In this document: positions 46,101 to 56,434 of the stretch, piece by piece
Layout of the letters: every line of letters starts with the position of its first letter
Numbering within the stretch: the first letter of the stretch is position 1
Assembly (NCBI RefSeq): GCF_035222485.1
Contig: NC_085921.1
Coordinates: forward strand, 3,844,001-3,908,000
DNA from: Podospora pseudoanserina
Taxonomy: Eukaryota; Ascomycota; Sordariomycetes; Sordariales; Podosporaceae
Length of the DNA: 64,000 nucleotides
Direction of reading: 5' to 3'
Position numbers and translations under genes: made by a program
The notes under the pieces: model-generated
What the model was told of the DNA's origin: nothing
The model's input: only the letters and a program-made list of their open reading frames with translations
Databases searched by the model: none

Positions 46101-49100
46101 TCCAATACATCCCATCCCAACCTGCCGGCATCAATACCGCCACAACAATCAGTCAGTCACTCCTGATCGACCGGCCCTCACCAAAAGCCACGAAACCATC
46201 CCCTCCGTGTGCTCCATCCGATGACGAAAAAAACGTGGCAGTGAAACCATCACTTTTCCGGCCCGTCAAGACACCCGGGCGGATAAGCCTCTGTCAACAG
46301 GAAAGCAAATACCGGGCTCGTAAAGGTGCGGTGTGGTGAGTGATACAAACTGTAACAACAGCCACGCCAGAGAGTGCAACTCTGGGCTGTCCCGCACCGT
46401 AATATCTAGAATGAAAGAACCGATAGACATTACAGTGCAATATCCCCAAGGCCAACCAGCTGATCAAGTGTGCAGCTCCCCAGCCTTCCTGGGGAAAAAG
46501 CCCTCTTGTTCATCTGTGCTGTTCTCACCGCGCCTTGCACCAATACTAGTAAACTGCGCCCTTAATGAATAGGTAAAATGATAGTTGAAAATGTGAAATT
46601 TGGATGCTGCACCCTTACGCCAAGAAACTTGTCTCCTCGATTGACAGGTACACCTGCGAGATTGATCCCGCCATAACAGCCTCCGATATACACCGCTACG
46701 TCCCCTCTCGCAGCGTAGAAAAGGCGGAGAGCCGAGAACACGGGACGTTGGGGTCCGCGGGGCTCGGCGAGGAGGCCGCATCCTCTTGCATGCTCTCCGG
46801 CTTCTACAGCCTTGGCTTTCAGGCCTCCCTTTTCGCATCTCATCCTCTCGCAAAGGAAAAACAGATGACTCTTCTTTCGGGAACATGTTCAGCTCAACAT
46901 GGGTAGAAACAACAACGCTCCTGCGTTACGATGGCTGGTAGGTAGTGTCATTCCTACCCAAGCACGTGGATGGCAAGTGGAAATACCAGGGAAGCAGCTT
47001 TCTGTGTAGTTGTTGGTTGCTCTGTACCACACAGCCTGCCGCTCCCGAAAAGAACATGAGATGGCATGTCGTCCAACCGTCCAATTGTGCGCCCTTGTTC
47101 GTTTGTAAAGAGCCGTCGGAGCACCAGTCTTCGCCCCCACAACTTACTTGATCGTAGGGCTGCAGTTGGATGTCAGTTCGTTTCAGAACCACGGGACACC
47201 GCAGCCGCAAAAGGGAATTTATTCGCAACCTGGAACAAGCTGCACTGCAGGTTCGGTCCGAGATGGGAGATGAGTAACACGGTGATATTTTGGTTCGATG
47301 CCCGAATCGCCGTCTAGATATCAAGGTAAGCGAGATAGATTTGGAAGAAGTGCTGATGGTCAATGTTATTCTAAGGCATCTTTATGTGGAAGCCTGGAAA
47401 GGCCTAACGCAATGAGGGTAATTGACTTCCGGAGCGCAATGCCAGTGACCAATCTCGGCGCCAAGCTTCAAACGTTCCCGGGATGACGGGCGGGTAGCTG
47501 GGCATTTGGTTCTCTGGGACCGTGCCTCAAGAGAGCCGAGACAAAATGTCCCGGTAACCAGGGGGGAGGGGGCCATCCATGATCATGGTGCGGGACGAGG
47601 GGTCCCTCTGCTTGGGGTCCCTCTCGTCTGGATCGCACGTGGCACCAGGTACCACCATACCGTACCGACCACCACCATCAGTGAAGCAAACCCGCAATAG
47701 GCAAACTTATTCACTGTCGCTTAACCCAGGCGGCAAGGTGATAGAAGAGCCGCGGTCTGTACGACCCGACGAATATGGTGTGGTGCCAACATCAGTACTC
47801 CCCCCTAAGTCTGCAGATGGAAATAGTCTGAAACAGATATGCATCTCGGACATGATCGCAAAGTCGCAGCCGTGATCAATATTCCCAGAGCGATACCGAG
47901 ACATCGGAGTAGGTTGAAAGTGACAGGTTGAGCAGTGAGATGTCCTCAACAATCATGACCGAAGATTCTTGGCTATTCGGCAATGTATTCCCCGGGAAAC
48001 CCTCCCTGATTGTGCCACTCGGTTGTGGTAGCGGGACCTCCACGTGCTGACAGTCAGCAGCTTGGTAACCGCTCGTATAATTCAGCATCTTGATTGCTTC
48101 ATGACATGAAGTTGTCGCGGTCTGGCGGACTTTGCTGTTTCCGATCAGGAAACTGACGGTCCAAAAATCTCACCGGAACCAATAGGTCTGGCTGCGGCTG
48201 TTATGGTCATTATTCCGTCCGATGGAGTCTCTCTGCACATTGCGTGGCTGCTAGGTCGGTGTGACTGGCATGCCACACTCGTCTATCCACAGACGAGCTC
48301 TAAACACCATTCTTGAGGTTGAACGATGACATGCTGAGTAACTCGCGTGTCGTCTGTACATACGTTCGCGGGGCAGATGCGGGACCTTACGTAGACGTTC
48401 GGTTGCTTGGCGGAGCGTATGGCGGATAACAGACGGAAATAAGATATCGAACGACATAGCCCCTTCATGACCCGCCATCATCAGTTCCAATCCAAGAACC
48501 ATGACTTGGGAATAGCCGTCGCACCACGTAAGTCTGACGTGCGGCTCGCGACGATGTGGGATATCTGATGGAAGAGCCATGTGCATTCCAAATTCTCTGC
48601 AAGTGTAGCCAGGTGCGGTTGTGGCAGATGTGTCTCTTGTGACATGTGGTTGGAAGCCCAACACGTGCTGTTGGTACAGCTGCAGATGCTCTGCCGAAGG
48701 CTTGCGGATCGTCCGGCACTGGGCGATGCGTTCCACTGGGTCGGAGACAGACGACAGACGACCGGTACCACCAGAGCACAAGTCCACCACACTTCGCGTA
48801 CTACTGAGCCGCATCTGCAGGATTCTAGAGCACACCAGATATCGGCACGCTGGCTAAAACCGGCAACAACATGCTGGCATTACCCGCGAGGAAGTCGCCG
48901 TGTATCGCCGTATGTCGCCGTATAAACCAGTTTGAAGACGAGCGGGGCATAGAGAATCCGGCGTGCCTGGCAATGTCTCTGTCTGCGTAGTCAGCATGCG
49001 ACCGAACGACGTTAACGTAAACGGAAAAAGATTGTGAAGCCTCAGGCAAGGTACCTTTTTTGTCGCAGAGGGCTGCATGCAAGTGGCTCGCGCCAGGTGT

Positions 49101-49702
49101 AACCCCAGCAAAGCCCACTGGTGCTTACACAGGCCACCAAGGCATCCATCCAATTCCATCTTTGGATGCCACTCAGCCCTATGCAAGTGTATGAAAGTGG
49201 CCCAGTGTGCGTATTGACAGGTTTCGAAAAATTCCATTCGCCCCCAAAAACGGTTTCGATGTTCGTTCTAATTCCCTGTTTGGTACTTGACTCTCGGCCC
49301 TATGCAAAGAGTAGCATCACCAGATGTCCGGATCTCACGGCTTGGAGGCGCAGATGCATCTCATCGTTGGGCCCAGTACCGAAACCTGTCGTAACTGCCA
49401 TGCATTTCGTCCAGCTTGCCTTGGTGCCGTCCAGTACCTTTGGCCCATGCCGTGCGAGTCACATCCCCAGGGGGCGTGATATGTACCTTGACAAGGCGTT
49501 CCACCAATATCACCCAGTCGTATCACGATGCCTAAGGCGTGTGGGGAACGTAAGGAAAGTAAGGTCTCTTTTCGCCTTATGTCATCTCGCGGATTTGGGG
49601 CCCCCGCGGGGCACTGTCGCCTGCAACTACATGGCAGTTCAGGAAAGAGGGCGAGATGAAGTTGCACATCTATTCAAGTGGCATTGACATGTCGTTCAAA
49701 GT
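43111..49702. other. Six-and-a-half-kilobase gene-poor interval
   Basis: Frames such as 48251-48835 (minus, 194 codons) and 49121-49687 (plus, 188 codons) overlap equally open antisense frames and show no family. A GAC microsatellite lies near 45550, and two copies of CAGTAGAACGAG followed by CCAGA stand about 45 bp apart (about 45570-45625). Near 48895-48925 TCGCCGTAT-like words repeat. Two small hydrophobic minus-strand frames abut at 45661-46033, without further support. The right part is probably the large promoter of the 72-residue protein gene. Confidence 0.5.
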
Positions 49703-49714
49703 TATATATATAAG
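49703..49714 (+). promoter_or_regulatory. Strong TATA box of the small repeat protein gene
   Basis: TATATATATAAG stands about 200 bp upstream of the start codon at 49911. It is followed by a purine-poor leader rich in CAAC, CATC and ACCA words, typical of highly expressed fungal genes. Confidence 0.7.
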
Positions 49715-49910
49715 GAACTTCGTGTTCCCAGGTTCCAGTCCTGTTTTTATCATCAGCATCAGCAACACATCCCATCAACCGCGTCAACCAGCTCAACTTT
49801 TCACTCACAGCATCACCACCAGCAAGCTCTTCCAACACAACCTATCAACACCCAAACCATCATCCCTAGCCTCAGCTTTTAAACTTCAACCCATAACCCA
49901 AACCTTCGCA

Positions 49911-50250
49911 ATGGCTGCCTTCGCTTCTTTCACCACTGAGCCTTGTGTCAACTATGGCCGCTCCGGCTACAACAAGTAAGTCGCCCTCTCGTCTCAACAT
50001 CTTGGGGTCTCCATAGACTAACACCATGCTTCAGGGGCAACTCCGAGGATGATGAGGAGAACAAGTTTAGCAACTTTGGCCGCTCGGGATATAACAAGGG
50101 GAATGACGAAGACGAGGAGGACAAGTTCCGCAACCATGGCCGCTCCGGCTACAACAAGTAAGCCTTCCGACCATCGAGATCAACTTGAAGTCTTCCAACC
50201 AGAACTAACCGTTTCACAGGGAGAACGACAAGGAAGAGGATGACAAATAA
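49911..50250 (+). CDS. 72-residue GRSGYNK repeat protein
   Basis: Three exons, 49911-49975, 50035-50157 and 50220-50250, encode 72 residues. The phrase N-(Y/F/H)-GRSGYNK occurs three times, separated by acidic spacers (GNSEDDEENKFS, GNDEDEEDKFR, ENDKEEDDK). Both introns (59 and 62 nt; GTAAGT/GTAAGC donors, CTAAC branch sites) cut the repeat at the same place, inside the Lys codon of GRSGYNK, in phase 2. There is no signal peptide, membrane segment or dibasic Kex2 site, and one cysteine. Glycine is 11 percent, Asp plus Glu 25 percent, so it should be soluble and disordered. The strong TATA box and leader suggest high, regulated expression. I do not recognise the family. Hydrophilin-like stress protein or a ribosomal peptide precursor are possible but unproven. 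Confidence 0.8.
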
Positions 50251-50652
50251 GTGCCTCCGGAAAATTCACAACACCAGACCGGCATTCTCTCCCCTCTTAA
50301 TAACCAGCTCAACTCTGAAGCCATCGCCAGCTCACCGGGGCAAGACTCGCTGACTGTCTTCTGTTTCCTCCTTTGTTTTTCCATTTGTTTTAGAAGATTT
50401 CATCCGTCATCACTGACGATACTCCTCATGTACCATCATTGCATATAGACGGGCGGCATAAATATCCGGGGTGGCGGCCTGATCGCATCCCAAAACCTCA
50501 AGAGATGGACCTCACGGTCAATGGCGGCAGGCGGTGGATTTCCTTTGTCGTACACGAAATGGCCGGGACGAATCATGAGCTTCTGGCCCCTCGATGGGGA
50601 CCTTGTACAACACGGATATTATTATTAGTTAGACTAGAATTGCATTGCATAT
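50251..50652. other. Convergent 3' flanks
   Basis: No gene seen; the 3' end of the repeat protein gene meets that of MSS1. Confidence 0.45.
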
Positions 50653-52492
50653 TCATTTTCCAACACAGAATCTGTACCACATTGTCAGTCAATAGTCTCT
50701 TCATCACATTGCACAAAAAGGAGCATTACTTTTCGAAGATGACTCCTAACACTTCTTCGACGTCCCCGGAGTCGCCGCGTCCCGTGATACAGGCAAGCCG
50801 GTTGGCGGCAAGTCGCAAGTGCTCCGCCGCGAGTACAACGTCGGGTTCTCTTCCGGCCCCGCACGCTTGTGCCTCCGTCATGAAGCCTTCTAGATGCATC
50901 TGGCATTCAAAGAGAAGTTGATTTTGTCGTTCAGTGACACCAAGCAAATGATGCATATCGCCAGGCAATGAGGTGAGCTCTGAGAATGATTGGACCAGTC
51001 TCTCAGTGAGGGTATGAACACCCCCTGGATCCGTTAGCCCTGCAGCCGCCGTCGCCGCAGCCTTGCAGGAAATGGTGAGCGGCTCGGCACCTTGGAGACC
51101 CTGAACGCTCCCAAGAGCCGAACGTTTAAAACCTTGGATCAGCGGTTCCAGTGTTTCTCGTTCCACAACATCACTCTTGTTCACCGCAACCAAGCACTGC
51201 TGAGCTGCAGCTGCTAATTTCAGCGTCTCCACGTCATAGCTTATCTGGTGACCGCCTCCTTTTCCTGCTTCCACGGAGGCCAAGACGATGACAATGTCCG
51301 AATCCATTGCCTTCTGACGTGCTCTGCGGATGCCCTCCTGCTCGATAGCGCCGATGACTGGGCTCGAGTCCCCGTCATGATTAGCAATCGACCTGGTCGA
51401 CTCCGTTCGTATGCCAGCTGTGTCAGCAAACGAACAGAGATATCCCCGAATATCAAGATTCGCCTCGATAACGTCGCGGGTAGTTCCCGCTTCCGAGGAA
51501 ACAATGGAAGCTTCCCGTCCAACAATCTGGTTCATCAAAGAGCTCTTCCCGGCATTGGGCGGTCCCAACAGAGCTATCCGGATACCGTTCCGTAGAAGCT
51601 CACTCTTTTGACTGCCAAGCTTGTGCATGTTGATTGAATGCAAGATGCCCTCCACTAGCCGTCTGACATTGGTAAGCAGCTCGGTCGGCGATTCGTCAAA
51701 GTGCTGATCTTCTGAGAAGTCAATGAGTGCCTCGATCTCACCCCGAGCCAGCAAAAGTTCCTCTCGCCAGCGTTCGTATGTTTTGCCCAAAACACCCGAG
51801 TTGCCCTGCACGGCCACGCGTCGTTGCTGTTCTGTCACGGCGTCAAGAGTGTCGCCCAGTGACTCCACCTGTGCAAGATCGAGCCTCCCATTCAGGAATG
51901 CACGTCTCGTGAATTCGCCTGGTTCAGCATATCGAACTTTGCCCGTGGTCGAGCACTTTGGAATCGCCGCAAGCACAGCCTTGATCGTAGCAGAGCCTCC
52001 ATGGACGTGCAATTCAAGCACATCTTCGCCAGTAACGGTCTTGGGCCCAGGGAAGTAGAGAATGAGGGAATCCGAGTCCAGGATATTGCCATTGGGCAGA
52101 TTGGCAGAAGCTGGGTCAAGCAACGTCCTCACACCAGCATATCTGGGTTTCGGTGGAGGTTTCGTTGGGCATAGTGCTTTGTAAACCTAATCACATGTTA
52201 ATGGAGAACTTATCACTATACTCCACGATGGATAATGTGTTACGCTTAAAGAACCTGGGCCAGAAATGCGGATAACGGCTATGCCCGCCTTTCCCGCACC
52301 CGATGACAAGGCATATATGGTGTCGTCGTTCTCATTGAAGAGCATGTCGTCAGTTCTTGGCGTAGCATAACCAAACTGCCGCATGCTGGGTTTATGACAT
52401 GACAGCCATGGTTGAGGTTGTTGTAGAGCGGGCGCAACAGGCAATGCCCACGGCCGTGCTCTGAGTGCCCTCTTCAACACATAGCGAAACAT
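50653..52492 (-). CDS. mss1: Mitochondrial tRNA modification GTPase (MSS1/MnmE)
   Basis: Three exons on the minus strand, 52492-52244, 52186-50730 and 50671-50653, give 574 residues. With MTO1 it forms the 5-carboxymethylaminomethyl or taurine-type modification at U34 of mitochondrial tRNAs. The start MFRYVLKRALRARPWALP is a basic mitochondrial presequence. The N-terminal folate-binding domain begins at DDTIYALSSGAGKAGIAVIR and includes LELHVHGGSA and GEFTRRAFLNGRLDL. The G domain shows GPPNAGKSS, GTTRD, DTAG and NKSD. The last exon is only 19 nt and supplies FCVGK, the catalytic C-terminal Cys motif; the intron before it (50672-50729) has a GTAATG donor and TACAG acceptor. Reading through without that splice would delete the motif. 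Divergent from MAK16. Confidence 0.94.
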
Positions 52493-52865
52493 TGACAAGA
52501 ATCAAAAGGGAGAAAAGCGGAAATACAGCAGGGAAAAAACAGGTCTGGCGTTGTTTGTCATTGCTTCTTTCCTTCATATTCAATTGAAGTTTCATGTTGG
52601 AGCTTCCAATGCTTGATCTCTGATTGGCTGGTATGGGGGTAGCTCCGATAAGATAATCGGTGGCACGGACCCGTTCGCTATCAACCAAAACTTCTGTCTC
52701 CAAAAAATTTATCAGCAGCGCATCTGGACGAGCCCCTCCAGAATCAACGATTTGCCTACGGATTCTCGACCTTCGCCTCCCTCCCACACCCGCAACAAAT
52801 CTGCGCGTAGTTTTTCACCACCACCATAACGCAGACAAGACAGACCGAACTCGAGAACCGCGATC
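52493..52865. promoter_or_regulatory. Shared divergent promoter of MSS1 and MAK16
   Basis: The start codons are only 373 bp apart, head to head. An AAAAAATTT word at 52702-52710 resembles the RRPE element (AAAAATTT core) that drives ribosome-biogenesis genes in fungi, and would serve MAK16. Confidence 0.5.
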
Positions 52866-54026
52866 ATGTCTGACGAAATCGTCTGGCAAATTATAAATCG
52901 TAAGCATTGGTTTTCATGGAGGCGAATTGGTTGCATGGTCTCAGTCGCTAACTATCCGAGTAGAACAGTTTTGCGCCTTCAAGCTCAAGTACGCATTAGA
53001 TTATTTGCCATTTTGAGCTACACAAACTGACTTTACTTAGGACGACAAAGGGCCAGAACTTTTGCAGAAATGAACACTCGGTCAGCGGTCTTTGCAACAG
53101 GCAAAGTTGCCCTCTCGCCAACAGCAGATATGCAACCATCAGATCATCGCCCAAGGGCACGATATATCTGTACATAAAGACAGTACGTGGCCATCGCTGG
53201 GACGAAAGATGACAGTGGCAATGGGCGAATAGCTAACTGCGTATGCTCTCAACAGATCGAGAGAGCGCATATGCCAGCGAAATGGTGGGAGAAGATCAAG
53301 CTTTCCCAGAACTACGCGACGGCCCTCCAGCAGATCGAAGACAAGCTCCAATACTTTCCCAAGTTTCTTCAGCACAAGTGCAAGCAACGTCTTACGAGAC
53401 TCGTACAAGTAGCGACCCGCATGCGTAAGCTCGCCGCCGAGGAAGCCAGACTTGGCGAACAGCTCGTACCAAAGATGGCGCCAAAGATCAAGGCACGTGA
53501 AGCCGCCAGAGAACGCAAGGCCCTTGCGGCGGCCAAGCTGGAGAGGACGATCGAGAGAGAGCTTCTTGAAAGACTGCGACAAGGCGCGTACGGAGACCAG
53601 CCCCTCAACTGCAATGCGACTATCTGGAAGAAGGTGCTCAATGCTCTTGAGAACGAGGGCGAGGGCACCCGCGATAAGGACATGGACAAGGGTATTGAGG
53701 ATGATGATGAGTCCGAGAAGGAGATGGAGGAGGAGCTGGAAGAGGAGGACGAGGAAGAGGACGGAAACGTCGAGTATGTTTCTGACTTTGATGAAAGCGA
53801 CGAAGAACTCGCGGATATCGAGGACTGGTTGGGCAGCGAGGAAGACGATGATGCCGAAGACGATGACGATGATGAGGATGACAGTGAGGAGGACGACGAG
53901 GAGGAGGTCAAGAAGAAGGCCGGTGATAAGCGGAAGAGAGGTCGGGCCGTCAAGCCATCGGCACGCAAGAGGAAGGAGATCGAGGTGGAGAGAGAGACAG
54001 AGCGGTCCAAGCTCCTTGCTTTCTAG
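52866..54026 (+). CDS. mak16: Ribosome biogenesis protein MAK16
   Basis: Four exons, 52866-52899, 52964-52988, 53041-53182 and 53256-54026, give 323 residues. A nucleolar factor needed for early 60S subunit maturation together with RPF1. The rebuilt N-terminus [20 protein letters not shown] is diagnostic, followed by [31 protein letters not shown] (conserved Cys cluster), [29 protein letters not shown] and [20 protein letters not shown]. The C-terminus is a long Asp/Glu tract (about residues 210-285) and a basic tail with likely nuclear localisation signals ([14 protein letters not shown]). The first exons are tiny (34 and 25 nt). Domain content and length are normal. Confidence 0.96.
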
Positions 54027-54721
54027 ATATGGGAATGGACGGCAGGATGGAAAAGAGCTTTACTCGGCGTTTATGGGTTGTTCCTCATGGCTGGCAAGAT
54101 GGGTTGCCAGGTGTCTTTATGTAATACCGACTTGGACTGGGTATATAGAGCCCGTGCATTATCAGCAAGCGATTCACCATGTGGTGTTGATTGTATATCT
54201 ACAGTACTGTATCGTTCGTTGTGAGCTTCCCAGTCGCAGCCTTGTAAGTGCATTGACACGTCAAGCCAGCTGTTCGGCTATAAGTGGGGCAGACGAGGCT
54301 TGTTGGAATGCCCGGTGAGTGGTTTGAAACACTGCGACACTGCACAAGCGCTGAAACCAAGTCGGTCTGGGATTGCCACTCACTCTCCCAGCTTTCTTCC
54401 TACAACTCTTCCAACTTTGAACAACCTGACAACCGGCCCACGACCGCAGAATTCCGCCATCTGAGTAGCACAGCAGGTTGAATGTCAACTACCCCCACGG
54501 TATTCTAGACAGCTTAATTCAGTGACCTTTTTCTCTTCTCGGCTGGCAACCAAGCAATAATTCGCGACCGCTCATTCGCTCGCGCAACGATTCACACGAC
54601 AACAACTCGTTTTCCGACCGACCACCAAAGAAAGCTTAATTCAGTGATCGAAAATCGTCCAACATTCCCTACCTCCCAGGGTCACAGTGTAGGAAATAGC
54701 GAAAGAAGGAATAGAGCCACC
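54027..54721. other. MAK16 3' flank and promoter of the Mso1-like gene
   Basis: No gene seen. The GTCTCAATTC-type words AAAGCTTAATTCAGTGA and GACAGCTTAATTCAGTGA occur near 54509-54525 and 54630-54648 as a direct repeat of about 15 bp upstream of the start. Confidence 0.5.
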
Positions 54722-55540
54722 ATGGCCTCATGGTACAGCTCCCTCCTGACCAACGCGTCCACAAACATCACCAAGCTCCAGCGAACCTACTTCGCGGGCG
54801 AATCCGACGGCGACACCGAAGACGACACGCATGTCTGCCGCGTCTTGAGAAACTACTACACCGAAAAAGGCAGCCCCTTCCCCAGCTGGCTGCCCCCCGA
54901 CCCGAAGGCTCCTCCACCGCAACAACCTGTTTTGGCGCAGCAGCAGCAGGGCAGATATGGCGGGTTTAACAACCAGGCTGGACCGGGAGGGTCGCAGACG
55001 AGATTGAATAGTCTGTGGGATAACAACAAGGGCGGTCAGCAGCAGGGACAGGTTGCGAGCAGTAGGAACCCATTTGCTGCTGGGGGACAGGCGGTGCAGC
55101 AGGATAATAGGCCGCAGGTGCAGAGTTTGAGGACAGGGGGGAGCTATCAGGGGGGTGGGAGGCCGGATGGTATGTCACCCACAGGAAGCGCGGCGAGTGG
55201 GACGAGCGCGCAAGAAAAGTTGAAGCAGAGGCTTTGGGGGGGAGGTGCAAGGACTACGAGCCCGAATGCGGCGGGGCCTTTCCAACCGCCGGCTCCTCAG
55301 CAGCAACAGCAGGCGCCACCTCCACAGCAAGGTAGACGGGGGTGGGGAGGGGCTGCTGCTCCGGAGGGGGGGTATTCTAGTAGGCGGGACGAGAGGCCGG
55401 TTATGAGTGCGAATGCGCCGTGGGCGGATGGGGGTTTTGATTCTCCTTCTGGCGGCGGCGGCGGTGGTGGTGGAGGGAGGAGTTATGGTTTGCCGAGCGG
55501 ACCAAGGGGAGGGTTGCCAAGTGGTCCTCGACCGAGATGA
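54722..55540 (+). CDS. Mso1-like Sec1-binding protein
   Basis: A single exon of 272 residues starting in CCACCATGG; an ATG 78 bp upstream in frame is weaker. The N-terminus WYSSLLTNASTNITKLQRTY with DGDTEDDTHVCRVLRNYYTE and PFPSWLPPDP is the Sec1-binding region of Mso1 (Pfam Mso1_Sec1_bdg). In yeast Mso1 sits on Sec1 at exocytic sites and couples Sec4 to SNARE assembly. The remaining 200 residues are Gly, Gln and Pro-rich low complexity with a glycine run ([12 protein letters not shown]) and two SGPRGG/SGPRPR ends; expect disorder. Cytosolic, plasma membrane-associated. Confidence 0.85.
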   Translation: MASWYSSLLTNASTNITKLQRTYFAGESDGDTEDDTHVCRVLRNYYTEKGSPFPSWLPPDPKAPPPQQPVLAQQQQGRYGGFNNQAGPGGSQTRLNSLWDNNKGGQQQGQVASSRNPFAAGGQAVQQDNRPQVQSLRTGGSYQGGGRPDGMSPTGSAASGTSAQEKLKQRLWGGGARTTSPNAAGPFQPPAPQQQQQAPPPQQGRRGWGGAAAPEGGYSSRRDERPVMSANAPWADGGFDSPSGGGGGGGGGRSYGLPSGPRGGLPSGPRPR

Positions 55541-56081
55541 TGGGTTGGTGCTAGGGAAAGGCCGAAAGCATTGGGATGAATGAATCTTGTAATTGGGTCT
55601 GTGGGTCAAGAGTGACAGAGAGGATGCTGGTGTGACGACTCAGATTCCGTGTACAGAGCCGGCCGCGTCCAGTTACGCGGACTACAGTGAAATGCGAACC
55701 AAGCCGTTCTCACCAGTGAAAGCCGAGCCATGACTTCAGGGGCTTCGATGTGTTGGAAGACAGCTACAGGGACAGTCGAACATATTACGGGAAAACTTTA
55801 CTCTCAACAACCGTGTGAACAACGGAGATGATCATTTCAGTAACAAATAGTACAGAAAGCGTTGTCAAGCAGGCGTGTGTTTGATGTATCAGTATGTCCA
55901 TAGCCGTAAGTCGTGCCTTGATGGCAGCAAATCATCTATTTTACAAAGGCACCGCGAGGATATTCTCTTGAAATTTCTCGGCAAGACTATCACCATGGTC
56001 TGTTTGGTGGCATCAGATGACGACGACATGCCCCGAATGGTACGTGTTGAAGGCGAGGGCTGGTTGTGCCTCGGTGATAGC

Positions 56082-56150
56082 AAGTACCGGTACCTTTTCT
56101 TAGCTATTATTAGGTAAGGACCAGCGGCCTATCAAAGTACCGGTACCTTT
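56082..56150. promoter_or_regulatory. Pair of AAGTACCGGTACCTTT motifs
   Basis: The 16-bp motif occurs twice, 53 bp apart, in the same orientation. Its core GTACCGGTAC is a perfect palindrome, as expected for a dimeric DNA-binding protein. It lies about 300 bp upstream of GYP7. Confidence 0.5.
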
Positions 56151-56231
56151 ATCAGGGAGCAACCCCTCCAACTGCGCGGGGTTGCCTGCCCATCTGGGCG
56201 TTCCTTCAACCTTGACAAGCCCCCCAAAGCT

Positions 56232-56238
56232 TATAAAA
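56232..56238 (+). promoter_or_regulatory. TATA box upstream of GYP7
   Basis: TATAAAA about 200 bp before the first ATG of the GYP7 frame. Confidence 0.45.
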
Positions 56239-56434
56239 CACCTCGTGGTCACAGTTCACTACCTACCAGTCCGTCTCCTGCTGACCCCGGGCAAACCATT
56301 GCGCATGTGAATCTGTTTTTCGTTCAAAAGATCTAGTACCTGTCTGTTGCGAAATAATTAACCGACCTAGCACACAGCCTCAGCGAGCTAGCTAAGGGAG
56401 GGATCCAAGCGGTTGCTGTTGCTGCTTTGCGACA

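Larger units (their letters stand above)
55541..56434. other. GYP7 promoter region
   Basis: No gene seen. It contains two 16-bp copies of a palindrome-cored motif (56082-56097 and 56135-56150) and a TATAAAA at 56232-56238. Confidence 0.5.

Noticed and set aside
48251-48835. 194-codon minus-strand frame
   Set aside because: Both strands are open here and neither translation looks like a folded protein or a known family.
49121-49687. 188-codon plus-strand frame upstream of the small gene
   Set aside because: It runs almost into the TATA box of the repeat protein gene and its antisense is also open; better explained as promoter DNA.
49911-50250. Kex2-processed secreted peptide precursor (dikaritin type)
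   Set aside because: The repeats recall such precursors, but there is no signal peptide and no dibasic cleavage site, so a secretory RiPP is unlikely.
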